Positions 12,074-26,800 of a stretch of 64,000 bases of DNA are shown here, in pieces. The DNA comes from Apostichopus japonicus (Eukaryota > Echinodermata > Holothuroidea > Aspidochirotida > Stichopodidae), in NCBI RefSeq assembly GCF_037975245.1, contig NC_092567.1, positions 23,462,376 to 23,526,375 of the forward strand, written 5' to 3'. A program made the position numbers and the translations under genes. Position 1 is the stretch's first letter, and the number at the start of each line of letters is the position of its first letter. The notes under the pieces are model-generated. The model was not told where the DNA came from. It made no database searches and saw only the letters and a program-made list of their open reading frames with translations.

Positions 12074-12586
12074 TACAGGCTCCACCCATATGTGGAACCA
12101 TAATGTTGGGCAAAAGGGAGGGGGGGGGGGGTTGCTGGAGGGGGAAACTGGGAAAGCAGCTATATGTAGGTTAGAGCTATCATTAGGATCAAATATTTGA
12201 AAGCATAGGATTTTATGTGTATTCATCCTTGTTGAATGGGATGGAGGGTAGGGGAGGGGTGAGGGGTGTCCAATTGACTTGGCTGCCCTATTGGTCGTCT
12301 ATTTGCTTTTCTACCTGCTACGTAAAGTTTGATATGTCCTGAAAATTACAGTTTGTACACTATCACTCTATCTAGATCATTGCATGTGGCAAGTGGTGTG
12401 GGTTACTATGGAATCAGGTACCATATACAGGGTCAGACCTCCATAACGCCCTAATAATGTGATATTATGTATAAATAATGTTTTGATGTCATTTCACTAG
12501 TTGAGTCGGAATGAGGGGTGGGGATGATTGGAAAGCCCTAATCAGAATATATATGCTGTTGCATGTGCTGTATTCATACAATTTGA

Positions 12587-12593
12587 TACAGTA
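12587..12593. other. TACAGTA insertion: mariner/Tc1-type excision footprint candidate
   Basis: Sister monomers read GATATATCATAG; M16 reads GATACAGTATATCATAG, a 5-bp gain of the form TA, CAG, TA. TACAGTA is the footprint class known for Sleeping Beauty-like Tc1/mariner elements, with three terminal bases retained. The duplicated partner M54 has the intact site at about 43237, so the change is private to one copy of the segmental duplication. Confidence 0.6.
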
Positions 12594-13814
12594 TATCATA
12601 GAGAAAATAGGGATGTACACTGTTATGGCTTTCTCCTATTGTTTGAGAAAGATTTTTTTTACCATTTCCAACAGCATAGATTAAGGTGATGTATATTAAA
12701 TGTAAAGTAGAAGGTTTTTTTTCCAACTATTAGGGTCCCCATAATGTGTGTGAGAATTTAATGAACAGTCTAATATTAATTTTTGACCATCTTATTTCAC
12801 CGTTTCAAAGTTTTGATGTCATTCCAAATTGATGAACTGCTTAATCTCAAATGCATCAGTGTAGAAAATGATCTTGTCCAACTTTTACAGGCTCCACCCA
12901 TATGTGGAACCATAATGTTGGGCAAAAGGGGAGGGGGGGGGGGGGTTGCTGGAGGGGGAAACTGGGAAAGCAGCTATATGTAGGTTAGAGCTATCATTAG
13001 GATCAAATATTTGAAAGCATAGGATTTTATGTGTATTCATCCTTGTTGAATGGGATGGAGGGTCGGGGAGGGGTGGGGGGTGTCCAATTGACTTGGCTGC
13101 CCTATTGGTCGTCTATTTGCTTTTCTACCTGCTACGTAAAGTTTGATATGTCCTGAAAATTACAGTTTGTACACTATCACTCTATCTAGATCATTGCATG
13201 TGGCAAGTGGTGTGGGTTACTATGGAATCAGGTACCGTATACAGGGTCAGACCTCCATAACGCCCTAATAATGTGATATTATGTATAAATAATGTTTTGA
13301 TGTCATTTCACTAGTTGAGTGGGAATGAGGGGTGGGGATGATTGGAAAGCCCTAATCAGAATATATATGCTGTTGCATGTGCTGTATTCATACAATTTGA
13401 TATATCATAAAGAAAATAGGGATGTACACTGTTATGGCTTTCTCCTATTGTTTGAGAAAGATTTTTTTTACCATTTCCAACAGCATAGATTAAGGTGATG
13501 TATATTAAATGTAAAGTAGAAGGTTTTTTTTCCAACTATTAGGGTCCCCATAATGTGTGTGAGAATTTAATGAACAGTCTAATATTAATTTTTGACCATC
13601 TTATTTTCACCGTTTCAAAGTTTTGATGTCATTCCAAATTGATGAACTGCTTAATCTCAAATGCATCAGTGTAGAAAATGATCTTGTCCAACTTTTACAG
13701 GCTCCACCCATATGTGGAACCATAATGTTGGGCAAAAGGGAGGGGGGGGGGGGGGTTGCTGGAGGGGGAAACTGGGAAAGCAGCTATATGTAGGTTAGAG
13801 CTATCATTAGGATC

Positions 13815-13835
13815 AAATATTTGGGGTTTTATGTG
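13815..13835. other. Private 8-bp deletion in M18
   Basis: Sisters read ATTTGAAAGCATAGGATTTT; M18 reads ATTTGGGGTTTT at about 13819-13830, losing 8 bases with one substitution. The 5-monomer partner M23 has the full sequence. The deletion lies just left of the region shared with M23. Confidence 0.7.
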
Positions 13836-14039
13836 TATTCATCCTTGTTGAATGGGATGGAGGGTAGGGGAGGGGTGGGGGTGTCCAATTGACTTGGCTG
13901 CCCTATTGGTCGTCTATTTGCTTTTCTACCTGCTACGTAAAGTTTGATATGTCCTGAAAATTACAGTTTGTACACTATCACTCTATCTAGATCATTGCAT
14001 GTGGCAAGTGGTGTGGGTTACTATGGAATCAGGTACCGT

Positions 14040-17000
14040 ATACAGGGTCAGACCCTTATAACGCCCTAATAATGTGATATTATGTATAAATAATGTTTTG
14101 ATGTCATTCCACTAGTTGAGTGGGAATGAGGGGTGGGGATGTTTGGAAAGCCCTAATCAGAATATATATGCTGTTGCATGTGCTGTATTCATACAATTTG
14201 ATATATTATAGAGAAAATAGGGATGTACACTGTTATGGCTTTCTCCTATTGTTTGAGAAAGATTTTTTTGACCATTTCCAACAGCATAGATTAAGGTGAT
14301 GTATATTAAATGTAATGTCAAAGGTTTTTTTTTCAACTATTAGGGTCCCAATGTGTGTGAGAATTAATGAACAGTCTAATATTAATTTTTGACCATCTTA
14401 TTTTCACCGTTTCAAAGTTTTGATGTCATTGCAAATTGATGAACTGCTTAATATCAAATGCATCAGTGTAGAAAATGATCTTGTCCAACTTTTACAGGCT
14501 CCACCCATATGTGGAACCATAATGTTGGGCAAAAGGGAGGGGGGGGGGGGTTGCTGGAGGGGGAAACTGGGAAAGCAGCTATATGTAGGTTAGAGCTATC
14601 ATTAGGATCAAATATTTGAAAGCATAGGATTTTATGTGTATTCATCCTTGTTGAATGGGATGGAGGGTCGGGGAGGGGTGGGGGGTGTCCAATTGACTTG
14701 GCTGCCCTATTGGTCGTCTATTTGCTTTTCTACCTGCTACGTAAAGTTTGATATGTCCTGAAAATTACAGTTTGTACACTATCACTCTATCTAGATCATT
14801 GCATGTGGCAAGTGGTGTGGGTTACTATGGAATCAGGTACCGTATACAGGGTCAGACCTCCATAACGCCCTAATAATGTGATATTATGTATAAATAATGT
14901 TTTGATGTCATTTCACTAGTTGAGTCGGAATGAGGGGTGGGGATGATTGGAAAGCCCTAATCAGAACATATATGCTGTTGCATGTGCTGTATTCATACAA
15001 TTTGATATATCATAGAGAAAATAGGGATGTACACTGTTATGGCTTTCTCCTATTGTTTGAGAAAGATTTTTTTTACCATTTCCAACAGCATAGATTAAGG
15101 TGATGTATATTAAATGTAAGGTAGAATGTTTTTTTTTCTCCAACTATTAGGGTCCCCATAATGTGTGTGAGAATTTAATGAACAGTCTAATATTAGTTTT
15201 TGACCATCTTATTTTCACCGTTTCAAAGTTTCGATGTCATTCCAAATTGATGAACTGCTTAATCTCAAATGCATCAGTGTAGAAATTGATCTTGTCCAAC
15301 TTTTACAGTCTCCACCCATATGTGGAACCATAATGTTGGGCAAAAGGGAGGGGGGGGGGTTGCTGGAGGGGGAAACTGGGAAAGCAGCTATATGTAGGTT
15401 AGAGCTATCATTAGGATCAAATATTTGAAAGCATAGGATTTTATGTGTATTCATCCTTGTTGAATGGGATGGAGGGTAGGGGAGGGGTGAGGGGTGTCCA
15501 ATTGACTTGGCTGCCCTATTGGTCGTCTATTTGCTTTTCTACCTGCTACGTAAAGTTTGATATGTCCTGAAAATTACAGTTTGTACACTATCACTCTATC
15601 TAGATCATTGCATGTGGCAAGTGGTGTGGGTTACTATGGAATCAGGTACCGTATACAGGGTCAGACCTCCATAACGCCCTAATAATGTGATATTATGTAT
15701 AAATAATGTTTTGATGTCATTTCACTAGTTGAGTCGGAATGAGGGGTGGGGATGATTGGAAAGCCCTAATCAGAATATATATGCTGTTGCATGTGCTGTA
15801 TTCATACAATTTGATATATCATAGAGAAAATAGGGATGTACACTGTTATGGCTTTCTCCTATTGTTTGAGAAAGATTTTTTTTACCATTTCCAACAGCAT
15901 AGATTAAGGTGATGTATATTAAATGTAATGTCAAAGGGTTTTTTTTTTTCAAGTATTAGGGTCCCAATGTGTGTGAGAATTAATGAACAGTCTAATATTA
16001 ATTTTTGACCATCTTATTTTCACCGTTTCAAAGTTTTGATGTCATTGCAAATTGATGAACTGCTTAATCTCAAATGCATCAGTGTAGAAAATGATCTTGT
16101 CCAACTTTTACAGGCTCCACCCATATGTGGAACCATAATGTTGGGCAAAAGGGAGGGGGGGGGGGGATTGCTGGAGGGGGAAACTGGGAAAGCAGCTATA
16201 TGTAGGTTAGAGCTATCATTAGGATCAAATATTTGAAAGCATAGGATTTTATGTGTATTCATCCTTGTTGAATGGGATGGAGGGTCAGGGAGGGGTGGGG
16301 GGTGTCCAATTGACTTGGCTGCCCTATTGGTCGTCTATTTGCTTTTCTACCTGCTACGTAAAGTTTGATATGTCCTGAAAGTTACAGTTTGTACACTATC
16401 ACTCTATCTAGATCATTGCATGTGGCAAGTGGTGTGGGTTACTATGGAATCAGGTACCGTATACAAGGTCAGACCCTCATAACGCCCTAATAATGTGATA
16501 TTATGTATAAATAATGTTTTGATGTCATTCCACTAGTTGAGTGGGAATGAGGGGTGGGGATGATTGGAAAGCCCTAATCAGAATATATATGCTGTTGCAT
16601 GTGCTGTATTCATACAATTTGATATATTGTAGAGAAAATAGGGATGTACACTGTTATGGCTTTCTCCTATTGTTTGAGAAAGATTTTTTTTACCATTTCC
16701 AACAGCATAGATTAAGGTGATGTATATTAAATGTAAGGTAGAATGTTTTTTTTTCTCCAACTATTAGGGTCCCCATAATGTGTGTTAGAATTTAATGAAC
16801 AGTCTAATATTAATTTTTGACCATCTTATTTTCACCGTTTCAAAGTTTTGATGTCATTCCAAATTGATGAACTGCTTAATCTCAAATACATCAGTGTAGA
16901 AAATGATCTTGTCCAACTTTTACAGGCTCCACCCATATGTGGAACCATAATGTTGGGCAAAGGGGGGGGGGGGGATTGCTGAAGGGGGAAACTGGGAAAG

Positions 17001-20000
17001 CAGCTATATGTAGGTTAGAGCTATCATTAGGATCAAATATTTGAAAGCATAGGATTTTATGTGTATTCATCCTTGTTGAATGGGATGGAGGGTAGGGGAG
17101 GAGTGGGGGGTGTCCAATTGACTTGGCTGCCCTATTGGTCGTCTATTTGCTTTTCTACCTGCTACGTAAAGTTTGATATGTCCTGAAAATTACAGTTTGT
17201 ACACTATCACTCTATCTAGATCATTGCATGGGGCAAGTGGTGTGGGTTACTATGGAATCAGGTACCGTATACAGGGTTAGACCCTCATAACGCCCTAATC
17301 ATGTGATATTATGTATAAATAATGTTTTGATGTCATTCCACTAGTTGAGTGGGAATGAGGGGTGGGGATGATTGAAAAGCCCTAATCAGAATATATATGC
17401 TGTTGCATGTGCTGTATTCATATAATTTGATATATTATAGAGAAAATAGGGATGTACACTGTTATGGCTTTCTCCTATTGTTTGAGAAAGATGTTTTTTA
17501 CCATTTCCAACAGCATAGATTAAGGTGATGTATATTAAATGTAAAGTAGAAGGTTTTTTTCCAACTATTAGGGTCCCCATAATGTGTGTGAGAATTTAAT
17601 GAACAGTCTAATATTAATTTTTGACCATCTTATTTTCACCGTTTCAAAGTTTTGATGTCATTCCAAATTGATGAACTGCTTAATCTCAAATACATCAGAG
17701 TAGAAAATGATCTTGTCCAACTTTTACAGGCTCCACCCATATGTGGAACCATAATGTTGGGCAAAAGGGGGAGGGGGGATTGCTGAAGGGGGAAACTGGG
17801 AAAGCAGCTATATGTAGGTTAGAGCTATCATTAGGATCAAATATTTGAAAGCATAGGATTTTATGTGTATTCATCCTTGTTGAATGGGATGGAGGGTAGG
17901 GGAGGGGTGGGGGTGTCCAATTGACTTGGCTGCCCTATTGGTCGTCTAATTGCTTTTCTACCTGCTACGTAAAGTTTGATATGTCCTGAAAATTACAGTT
18001 TGTACACTATCACTCTATCTAGATCATTGCATGTGGCAAGTGGTGTGGGTTACTATGGAATCAGGTACCGTATACAGGGTCAGACCCTTATAACGCCCTA
18101 ATAATGTGATATTATGTATAAATAATGTTTTGATGTCATTCCACTTGTTGAGTGGGAATGAGGGGTGGGGATGTTTGGAAAGCCCTAATCAGAATATATA
18201 TGCTGTTGCATGTGCTGTATTCATACAATTTGATATATTATAGAGAAAATAGGGATGTACACTGTTATGGCTTTCTCCTATTGTTTGAGAAAGATTTTTT
18301 TTACCATTTCCAACAGCATAGATTAAGGTGATGTATATTAAATGTAATGTCAAAGGTTTTTTTTTCAACTATTAAGGTCCCAATGTGTGTGAGAATTAAT
18401 GAACAGTCTAATATTAATTTTTGACCATCTTATTTTTACCGTTTCAAAGTTTTGATGTCATTGCAAATTGATGAACTGCTTAATATCAAATGCATCAGTG
18501 TAGAAAATGATCTTGTCCAACTTTTACAGGCTCCACCCATATGTGGAACCATAATGTTGGGCAAAAGGGAGGGGGGGGGGGTTGCTGGAGGGGGAAACTG
18601 GGAAAGCAGCTATATGTAGGTTAGAGCTATCATTAGGATCAAATATTTGAAAGCATAGGATTTTATGTGTATTCATCCTTGTTGAATGGGATGGAGGGTC
18701 GGGGAGGGGTGGGGGGTGTCCAATTGACTTGGCTGCCCTATTGGTCGTCTATTTGCTTTTCTACCTGCTACGTAAAGTTTGATATGTCCTGAAAATTACA
18801 GTTTGTACACTATCACTCTATCTAGATCATTGCATGTGGCAAGTGGTGTGGGTTACTATGGAATCAGGTACCGTATACAGGGTCAGACCTCCATAACGCC
18901 CTAATAATGTGATATTATGTATAAATAATGTTTTGATGTCATTTCACTAGTTGAGTCGGAATGAGGGGTGGGGATGATTGGAAAGCCCTAATCAGAACAT
19001 ATATGCTGTTGCATGTGCTGTATTCATACAATTTGATATATCATAGAGAAAATAGGGATGTACACTGTTATGGCTTTCTCCTATTGTTTGAGAAAGATTT
19101 TTTTTACCATTTCCAACAGCATAGATTAAGGTGATGTATATTAAATGTAAGGTAGAATGTTTTTTTTTCTCCAACTATTAGGGTCCCCATAATGTGTGTG
19201 AGAATTTAATGAACAGTCTAATATTAGTTTTTGACCATCTTATTTTCACCGTTTCAAAGTTTCGATGTCATTCCAAATTGATGAACTGCTTAATCTCAAA
19301 TGCATCAGTGTAGAAATTGATCTTGTCCAACTTTTACAGGCTCCACCCATATGTGGAACCATAATGTTGGGCAAAAGGGAGGGGGGGGGTTGCTGGAGGG
19401 GGAAACTGGGAAAGCAGCTATATGTAGGTTAGAGCTATCATTAGGATCAAATATTTGAAAGCATAGGATTTTATGTGTATTCATCCTTGTTGAATGGGAT
19501 GGAGGGTAGGGGAGGGGTGAGGGGTGTCCAATTGACTTGGCTGCCCTATTGGTCGTCTATTTGCTTTTCTACCTGCTACGTAAAGTTTGATATGTCCTGA
19601 AAATTACAGTTTGTACACTATCACTCTATCTAGATCATTGCATGTGGCAAGTGGTGTGGGTTACTATGGAATCAGGTACCGTATACAGGGTCAGACCTCC
19701 ATAACGCCCTAATAATGTGATATTATGTATAAATAATGTTTTGATGTCATTTCACTAGTTGAGTCGGAATGAGGGGTGGGGATGATTGGAAAGCCCTAAT
19801 CAGAATATATATGCTGTTGCATGTGCTGTATTCATACAATTTGATATATCATAGAGAAAATAGGGATGTACACTGTTATGGCTTTCTCCTATTGTTTGAG
19901 AAAGATTTTTTTTACCATTTCCAACAGCATAGATTAAGGTGATGTATATTAAATGTAATGTCAAAGGGTTTTTTTTTTTCAAGTATTAGGGTCCCAATGT

Positions 20001-20815
20001 GTGTGAGAATTAATGAACAGTCTAATATTAATTTTTGACCATCTTATTTTCACCGTTTCAAAGTTTTGATGTCATTGCAAATTGATGAACTGCTTAATCT
20101 CAAATGCATCAGTGTAGAAAATGATCTTGTCCAACTTTTACAGGCTCCACCCATATGTGGAACCATAATGTTGGGCAAAAGGGAGGGGGGGGGGGGATTG
20201 CTGGAGGGGGAAACTGGGAAAGCAGCTATATGTAGGTTAGAGCTATCATTAGGATCAAATATTTGAAAGCATAGGATTTTATGTGTATTCATCCTTGTTG
20301 AATGGGATGGAGGGTCAGGGAGGGGTGGGGGGTGTCCAATTGACTTGGCTGCCCTATTGGTCGTCTATTTGCTTTTCTACCTGCTACGTAAAGTTTGATA
20401 TGTCCTGAAAGTTACAGTTTGTACACTATCACTCTATCTAGATCATTGCATGTGGCAAGTGGTGTGGGTTACTATGGAATCAGGTACCGTATACAAGGTC
20501 AGACCCTCATAACGCCCTAATAATGTGATATTATGTATAAATAATGTTTTGATGTCATTCCACTAGTTGAGTGGGAATGAGGGGTGGGGATGATTGGAAA
20601 GCCCTAATCAGAATATATATGCTGTTGCATGTGCTGTATTCATACAATTTGATATATTGTAGAGAAAATAGGGATGTACACTGTTATGGCTTTCTCCTAT
20701 TGTTTGAGAAAGATTTTTTTTACCATTTCCAACAGCATAGATTAAGGTGATGTATATTAAATGTAAGGTAGAATGTTTTTTTTTCTCCAACTATTAGGGT
20801 CCCCATAATGTGTGT
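14040..20815. repeat. Dispersed 5-monomer-offset duplication in B1 (M18-M21 and M23-M26)
   Basis: About 14040-16780 matches about 18070-20815 at an offset of 4,030-4,031 bp. Shared rare variants are GACCCTTATAACG with GATGTTTGGAAAG (14141 / 18172), CAGAACATATATGC (M19 / M24), GTGAGGGGTGTCC (M20 / M25), and GGGTCAGGGAGG with GAAAGTTAC (M21 / M26). After the T-run of M21 and M26 the copies part. M26 goes on with TTAGTTTTTGACC and TTTCGATG, while M21 has the other states. Confidence 0.82.
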
Positions 20816-23800
20816 GAGAATTTAATGAACAGTCTAATATTAGTTTTTGACCATCTTATTTTCACCGTTTCAAAGTTTCGATGTCATTCCAAATTGATGA
20901 ACTGCTTAATCTCAAATGCATCAGTGTAGAAATTGATCTTGTCCAACTTTTACAGGCTCCACCCATATGTGGAACCATAATGTTTGGCAAAAGGGAGGGG
21001 GGGGGTTGCTGGAGGGGGAAACTGGGAAAGCAGCTATATGTAGGTTAGAGCTATCATTAGGATCAAATATTTGAAAGCATAGGATTTTATGTGTATTCAT
21101 CCTTGTTGAATGGGATGGAGGGTAGGGGAGGGGTGAGGGGTGTCCAATTGACTTGGCTGCCCTATTGGTCGTCTATTTGCTTTTCTACCTGCTAGGTAAA
21201 GTTTGATATGTCCTGAAAATTACAGTTTGTACACTATCACTCTATCTAGATCATTGCATGTGGCAAGTGGTGTGGGTTACTATGGAATCAGGTACCGTAT
21301 ACAGGGTCAGACCTCCATAACGCCCTAATAATGTGATATTATGTATAAATAATGTTTTGATGTCATTTCACTAGTTGAGTCGGAATGAGGGGTGGGGATG
21401 ATTGGAAAGCCCTAATCAGAATATATATGCTGTTGCATGTGCTGTATTCATACAATTTGATATATCATAGAGAAAATAGGGATGTACACTGTTATGGCTT
21501 TCTCCTATTGTTTGAGAAAGATTTTTTTTACCATTTCCAACAGCATAGATTAAGGTGATGTATATTAAATGTAATGTCAAAGGGTTTTTTTTTTCAAGTA
21601 TTAGGGTCCCAATGTGTGTGAGAATTAATGAACAGTCTAATATTAATTTTTGACCATCTTATTTTCACCGTTTCAAAGTTTTGATGTCATTGCAAATTGA
21701 TGAACTGCTTAATCTCAAATGCATCAGTGTAGAAAATGATCTTGTCCAACTTTTACAGGCTCCACCCATATGTGGAACCATAATGTTGGGCAAAAAGGAG
21801 GGGGGGGGGGTTGCTGTAGGGGGAAACTGGGAAAGCAGCTATATGTAGGTTAGAGCTATCATTAGGATCAAATATTTGAAAGCATAGGAGTTTATGTGTA
21901 TTCATCCTTGTTGAATGGGATGGAGGGTCGGGGAGGGGTGGGGGGTGTCCAATTGACTTGGCTGCCCTATTGGTCGTCTATTTGCTTTTCTACCTGCTAC
22001 GTAAAGTTTGATATGTCCTGAAAATTACAGTTTGTACACTATCACTCTATCTAGATCATTGCATGTGGCAAGTGGTGTGGGTTACTATGGAATCAGGTAC
22101 CGTATACAGGGTCAGACCTCCATAACGCCCTAATAATGTGATATTATGTATAAATAATGTTTTGATGTCATTTCACTAGTTGAGTCGGAATGAGGGGTGG
22201 GGATGATTGGAAAGCCCTAATCAGAATATATATGCTGTTGCATGTGCTGTATTCATACAATTTGATATATCATAGAGAAAATAGGGATGTACACTGTTAT
22301 GGCTTTCTCCTATTGTTTGAGAAAGATTTTTTTTACCATTTCCAACAGCATAGATTAAGGTGATGTATATTAAATGTAATTTAGAAGGTTTTTTTCCAAA
22401 TATTAGGGTCCCCATAATGTGTGTGAGAATTTAATGAACAGTCTAATATTAATTTTTGACCATCTTATTTTCACCGTTTCAAAGTTTTGATGTCATTCCA
22501 AATTGATGAACTGCTTAATCTCAAATACATCAGAGTAGAAAATGATCTTGTCCAACTTTTACAGGCTCCACCCATATGTGGAACCATAATGTTTGGCAAA
22601 AGGGTGGGGGGGGGGTGGGGATTGCTGAAGGGGGAAACTGGGAAAGCAGCTATATGTAGGTTAGAGCTATCATTAGGATCAAATATTTGAAAGCATAGGA
22701 TTTTATGTGTATTCATCCTTGTTGAATGGGATGGAGGGTCGGGGAGGGGTGGGGGGTGTCCAATTGACTTGGCTGCCCTATTGGTCGTCTATTTGCTTTT
22801 CTACCTGCTACGTAAAGTTTGATATGTCCTGAAAATTACAGTTTGTACACTATCACTCTATCTAGATCATTGCATGTGGCAAGTGGTGTGGGTTACTATG
22901 GAATCAGGTACCGTATACAGGGTCAGACCCTTATAACGCCCTAATAATGTGATATTATGTATAAATAATGTTTTGATGTCATTCCACTAGTTGAGTGGGA
23001 ATGAGGGGTGGGGATGTTTGGAAAGCCCTAATCAGAATATATATGCTGTTGCATGTGCTGTATTCATACAATTTGATATATTATAGAGAAAATAGGGATG
23101 TACACTGTTATGGCTTTCTCCTATTGTTTGAGAAAGATTTTTTTTACCATTTCCAACAGCATAGATTAAGGTGATATATATTAAATGTAATGTCAAAGGG
23201 TTTTTTTTCCAACTAATAGGGTCCCAATGTGTGTGAGAATTAATGAACAGTCTAATATTAATTTTTGACCATCTTATTTTCACCGTTTCAAAGTTTTGAT
23301 GTCATTGCAAATTGATGAACTGCTTAATCTCAAATGCATCAGTGTAGAAAATGATCTTGTCCAACTTTTACAGGCTCCACCCATATGTGGAACCATAATG
23401 TTGGGCAAAAGGGAGGGGGGGGGGGGTTGCTGGAGGGGGAAACTGGGAAAGCAGCTATATGTAGGTTAGAGCTATCATTAGGATCAAATATTTGAAAGCA
23501 TAGGATTTTATGTGTATTCATCCTTGTTGAATGGGATGGAGGGTCGGGGAGGGGTGGGGGGTGTCCAATTGACTTGGCTGCCCTATTGGTCGTCTATTTG
23601 CTTTTCTCCCTGCTACGTAAAGTTTGATATGTCCTGAAAATTACAGTTTGTACACTATCACTCTATCTAGATCATTGCATGTGGCAAGTGGTGTGGGTTA
23701 CTATGGAATCAGGTACCATATACAGGGTCAGACCTCCATAACGCCCTAGTAATGTGATATTATGTATAAATAATGTTTTGATGTCATTCCACTAGTTGAG

Positions 23801-26800
23801 TCGGAATGAGGGGTGGGGATGATTGGAAAGCCCTAATCAGAATATATATGCTGTTGCATGTGCTGTATTCATACAATTTGATATATCATAGAGAAAATAG
23901 GGATGTACACTGTTATGGCTTTCTCCTATTGTTTGAGAAAGATTTTTTTTACCATTTCCAACAGCATAGATTAAGGTGATGTATATTAAATGTAATGTCA
24001 AAGGGTTTTTTTTTTCAAGTATTAGGGTCCCAATGTGTGTGAGAATTAATGAACAGTCTAATATTAATTTTTGACCATCTTATTTTCACCGTTTCAAAGT
24101 TTTGATGTCATTGCAAATTGATGAACTGCTTAATCTCAAATGCATCAGTGTAGAAAATGATCTTGTCCAACTTTTACAGGCTCCACCCATATGTGGAACC
24201 ATAATGTTGGGCAAAAGGGAGGGGGGGGGGGATTGCTGGAGGGGGAAACTGGGAAAGCAGCTATATGTAGGTTAGAGCTATCATTAGGATCAAATATTTG
24301 AAAGCATAGGATTTTATGTGTATTCATCCTTGTTGAATGGGATGGAGGGTCAGGGAGGGGTGGGGGGTGTCCAATTGACTTGGCTGCCCTATTGGTCGTC
24401 TATTTGCTTTTCTACCTGCTACGTAAAGTTTGATATGTCCTGAAAGTTACAGTTTGTACACTATCACTCTATCTAGATCATTGCATGTGGCAAGTGGTGT
24501 GGGTTACTATGGAATCAGGTACCGTATACAAGGTCAGACCCTCATAACGCCCTAATAATGTGATATTATGTATAAATAATGTTTTGATGTCATTCCACTA
24601 GTTGAGTGGGAATGAGGGGTGGGGATGATTGGAAAGCCCTAATCAGAATATATATGCTGTTGCATGTGCTGTATTCATACAATTTGATATATTGTAGAGA
24701 AAATAGGGATGTACACTGTTATGGCTTTCTCCTATTGTTTGAGAAAGATTTTTTTTACCATTTCCAACAGCATAGATTAAGGTGATGTATATTAAATGTA
24801 AGGTAGAATGTTTTTTTTTCTCCAACTATTAGGGTCCCCATAATGTGTGTGAGAATTTAATGAACAGTCTAATATTAGTTTTTGACCATCTTATTTTCAC
24901 CGTTTCAAAGTTTCGATGTCATTCCAAATTGATGAACTGCTTAATCTCAAATGCATCAGTGTAGAAATTGATCTTGTCCAACTTTTACAGGCTCCACCCA
25001 TATGTGGAACCATAATGTTTGGCAAAAGGGAGGGGGGGGGTTGCTGGAGGGGGAAACTGGGAAAGCAGCTATATGTAGGTTAGAGCTATCATTAGGATCA
25101 AATATTTGAAAGCATAGGATTTTATGTGTATTCATCCTTGTTGAATGGGATGGAGGGTAGGGGAGGGGTGAGGGGTGTCCAATTGACTTGGCTGCCCTAT
25201 TGGTCGTCTATTTGCTTTTCTACCTGCTAGGTAAAGTTTGATATGTCCTGAAAATTACAGTTTGTACACTATCACTCTATCTAGATCATTGCATGTGGCA
25301 AGTGGTGTGGGTTACTATGGAATCAGGTACCGTATACAGGGTCAGACCTCCATAACGCCCTAATAATGTGATATTATGTATAAATAATATTTTGATGTCA
25401 TTTCACTAGTTGAGTCGGAATGAGGGGTGGGGATGATTGGAAAGCCCTAATCAGAATATATATGCTGTTGCATGTGCTGTATTCATACAATTTGATATAT
25501 CATAGAGAAAATAGGGATGTACACTGTTATGGCTTTCTCCTATTGTTTGAGAAAGATTTTTTTTACCATTTCCAACAGCATAGATTAAGGTGATGTATAT
25601 TAAATGTAATGTCAAAGGGTTTTTTTTTTCAAGTATTAGGGTCCCAATGTGTGTGAGAATTAATGAACAGTCTAATATTAATTTTTGACCATCTTATTTT
25701 CACCGTTTCAAAGTTTTGATGTCATTGCAAATTGATGAACTGCTTAATCTCAAATGCATCAGTGTAGAAAATGATCTTGTCCAACTTTTACAGGCTCCAC
25801 CCATATGTGGAACCATAATGTTGGGCAAAAAGGAGGGGGGGGGGGTTGCTGTAGGGGGAAACTGGGAAAGCAGCTATATGTAGGTTAGAGCTATCATTAG
25901 GATCAAATATTTGAAAGCATAGGAGTTTATGTGTATTCATCCTTGTTGAATGGGATGGAGGGTCGGGGAGGGGTGGGGGGTGTCCAATTGACTTGGCTGC
26001 CCTATTGGTCGTCTATTTGCTTTTCTACCTGCTACGTAAAGTTTGATATGTCCTGAAAATTACAGTTTGTACACTATCACTCTATCTAGATCATTGCATG
26101 TGGCAAGTGGTGTGGGTTACTATGGAATCAGGTACCGTATACAGGGTCAGACCTCCATAACGCCCTAATAATGTGATATTATGTATAAATAATGTTTTGA
26201 TGTCATTTCACTAGTTGAGTCGGAATGAGGGGTGGGGATGATTGGAAAGCCCTAATCAGAATATATATGCTGTTGCATGTGCTGTATTCATACAATTTGA
26301 TATATCATAGAGAAAATAGGGATGTACACTGTTATGGCTTTCTCCTATTGTTTGAGAAAGATTTTTTTTACCATTTCCAACAGCATAGATTAAGGTGATG
26401 TATATTAAATGTAATTTAGAAGGTTTTTTTCCAAATATTAGGGTCCCCATAATGTGTGTGAGAATTTAATGAACAGTCTAATATTAATTTTTGACCATCT
26501 TATTTTCACCGTTTCAAAGTTTTGATGTCATTCCAAATTGATGAACTGCTTAATCTCAAATACATCAGAGTAGAAAATGATCTTGTCCAACTTTTACAGG
26601 CTCCACCCATATGTGGAACCATAATGTTTGGCAAAAGGGTGGGGGGGGGTGGGGATTGCTGAAGGGGGAAACTGGGAAAGCAGCTATATGTAGGTTAGAG
26701 CTATCATTAGGATCAAATATTTGAAAGCATAGGATTTTATGTGTATTCATCCTTGTTGAATGGGATGGAGGGTCGGGGAGGGGTGGGGGGTGTCCAATTG

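Larger units (their letters stand above)
4829..12650. repeat. Segmental duplication, left copy (M7 to M16)
   Basis: This ~7.8-kb stretch corresponds to about 35467-43300 at an offset of 30,638 to 30,652 bp. Rare shared variants prove the register: AAGCTCTAATC (6898 / 37541), GGGTGTGTTGCTGG (M10 / M48), TTGAATCGCA (9011 / 39661) and GGCTCCGTCC (M15 / M53). Correspondence is lost inside M16/M54, between the hairpin region and the T-run, where the two continue as different sub-types. The left edge is less certain; it may lie inside M6. Confidence 0.85.
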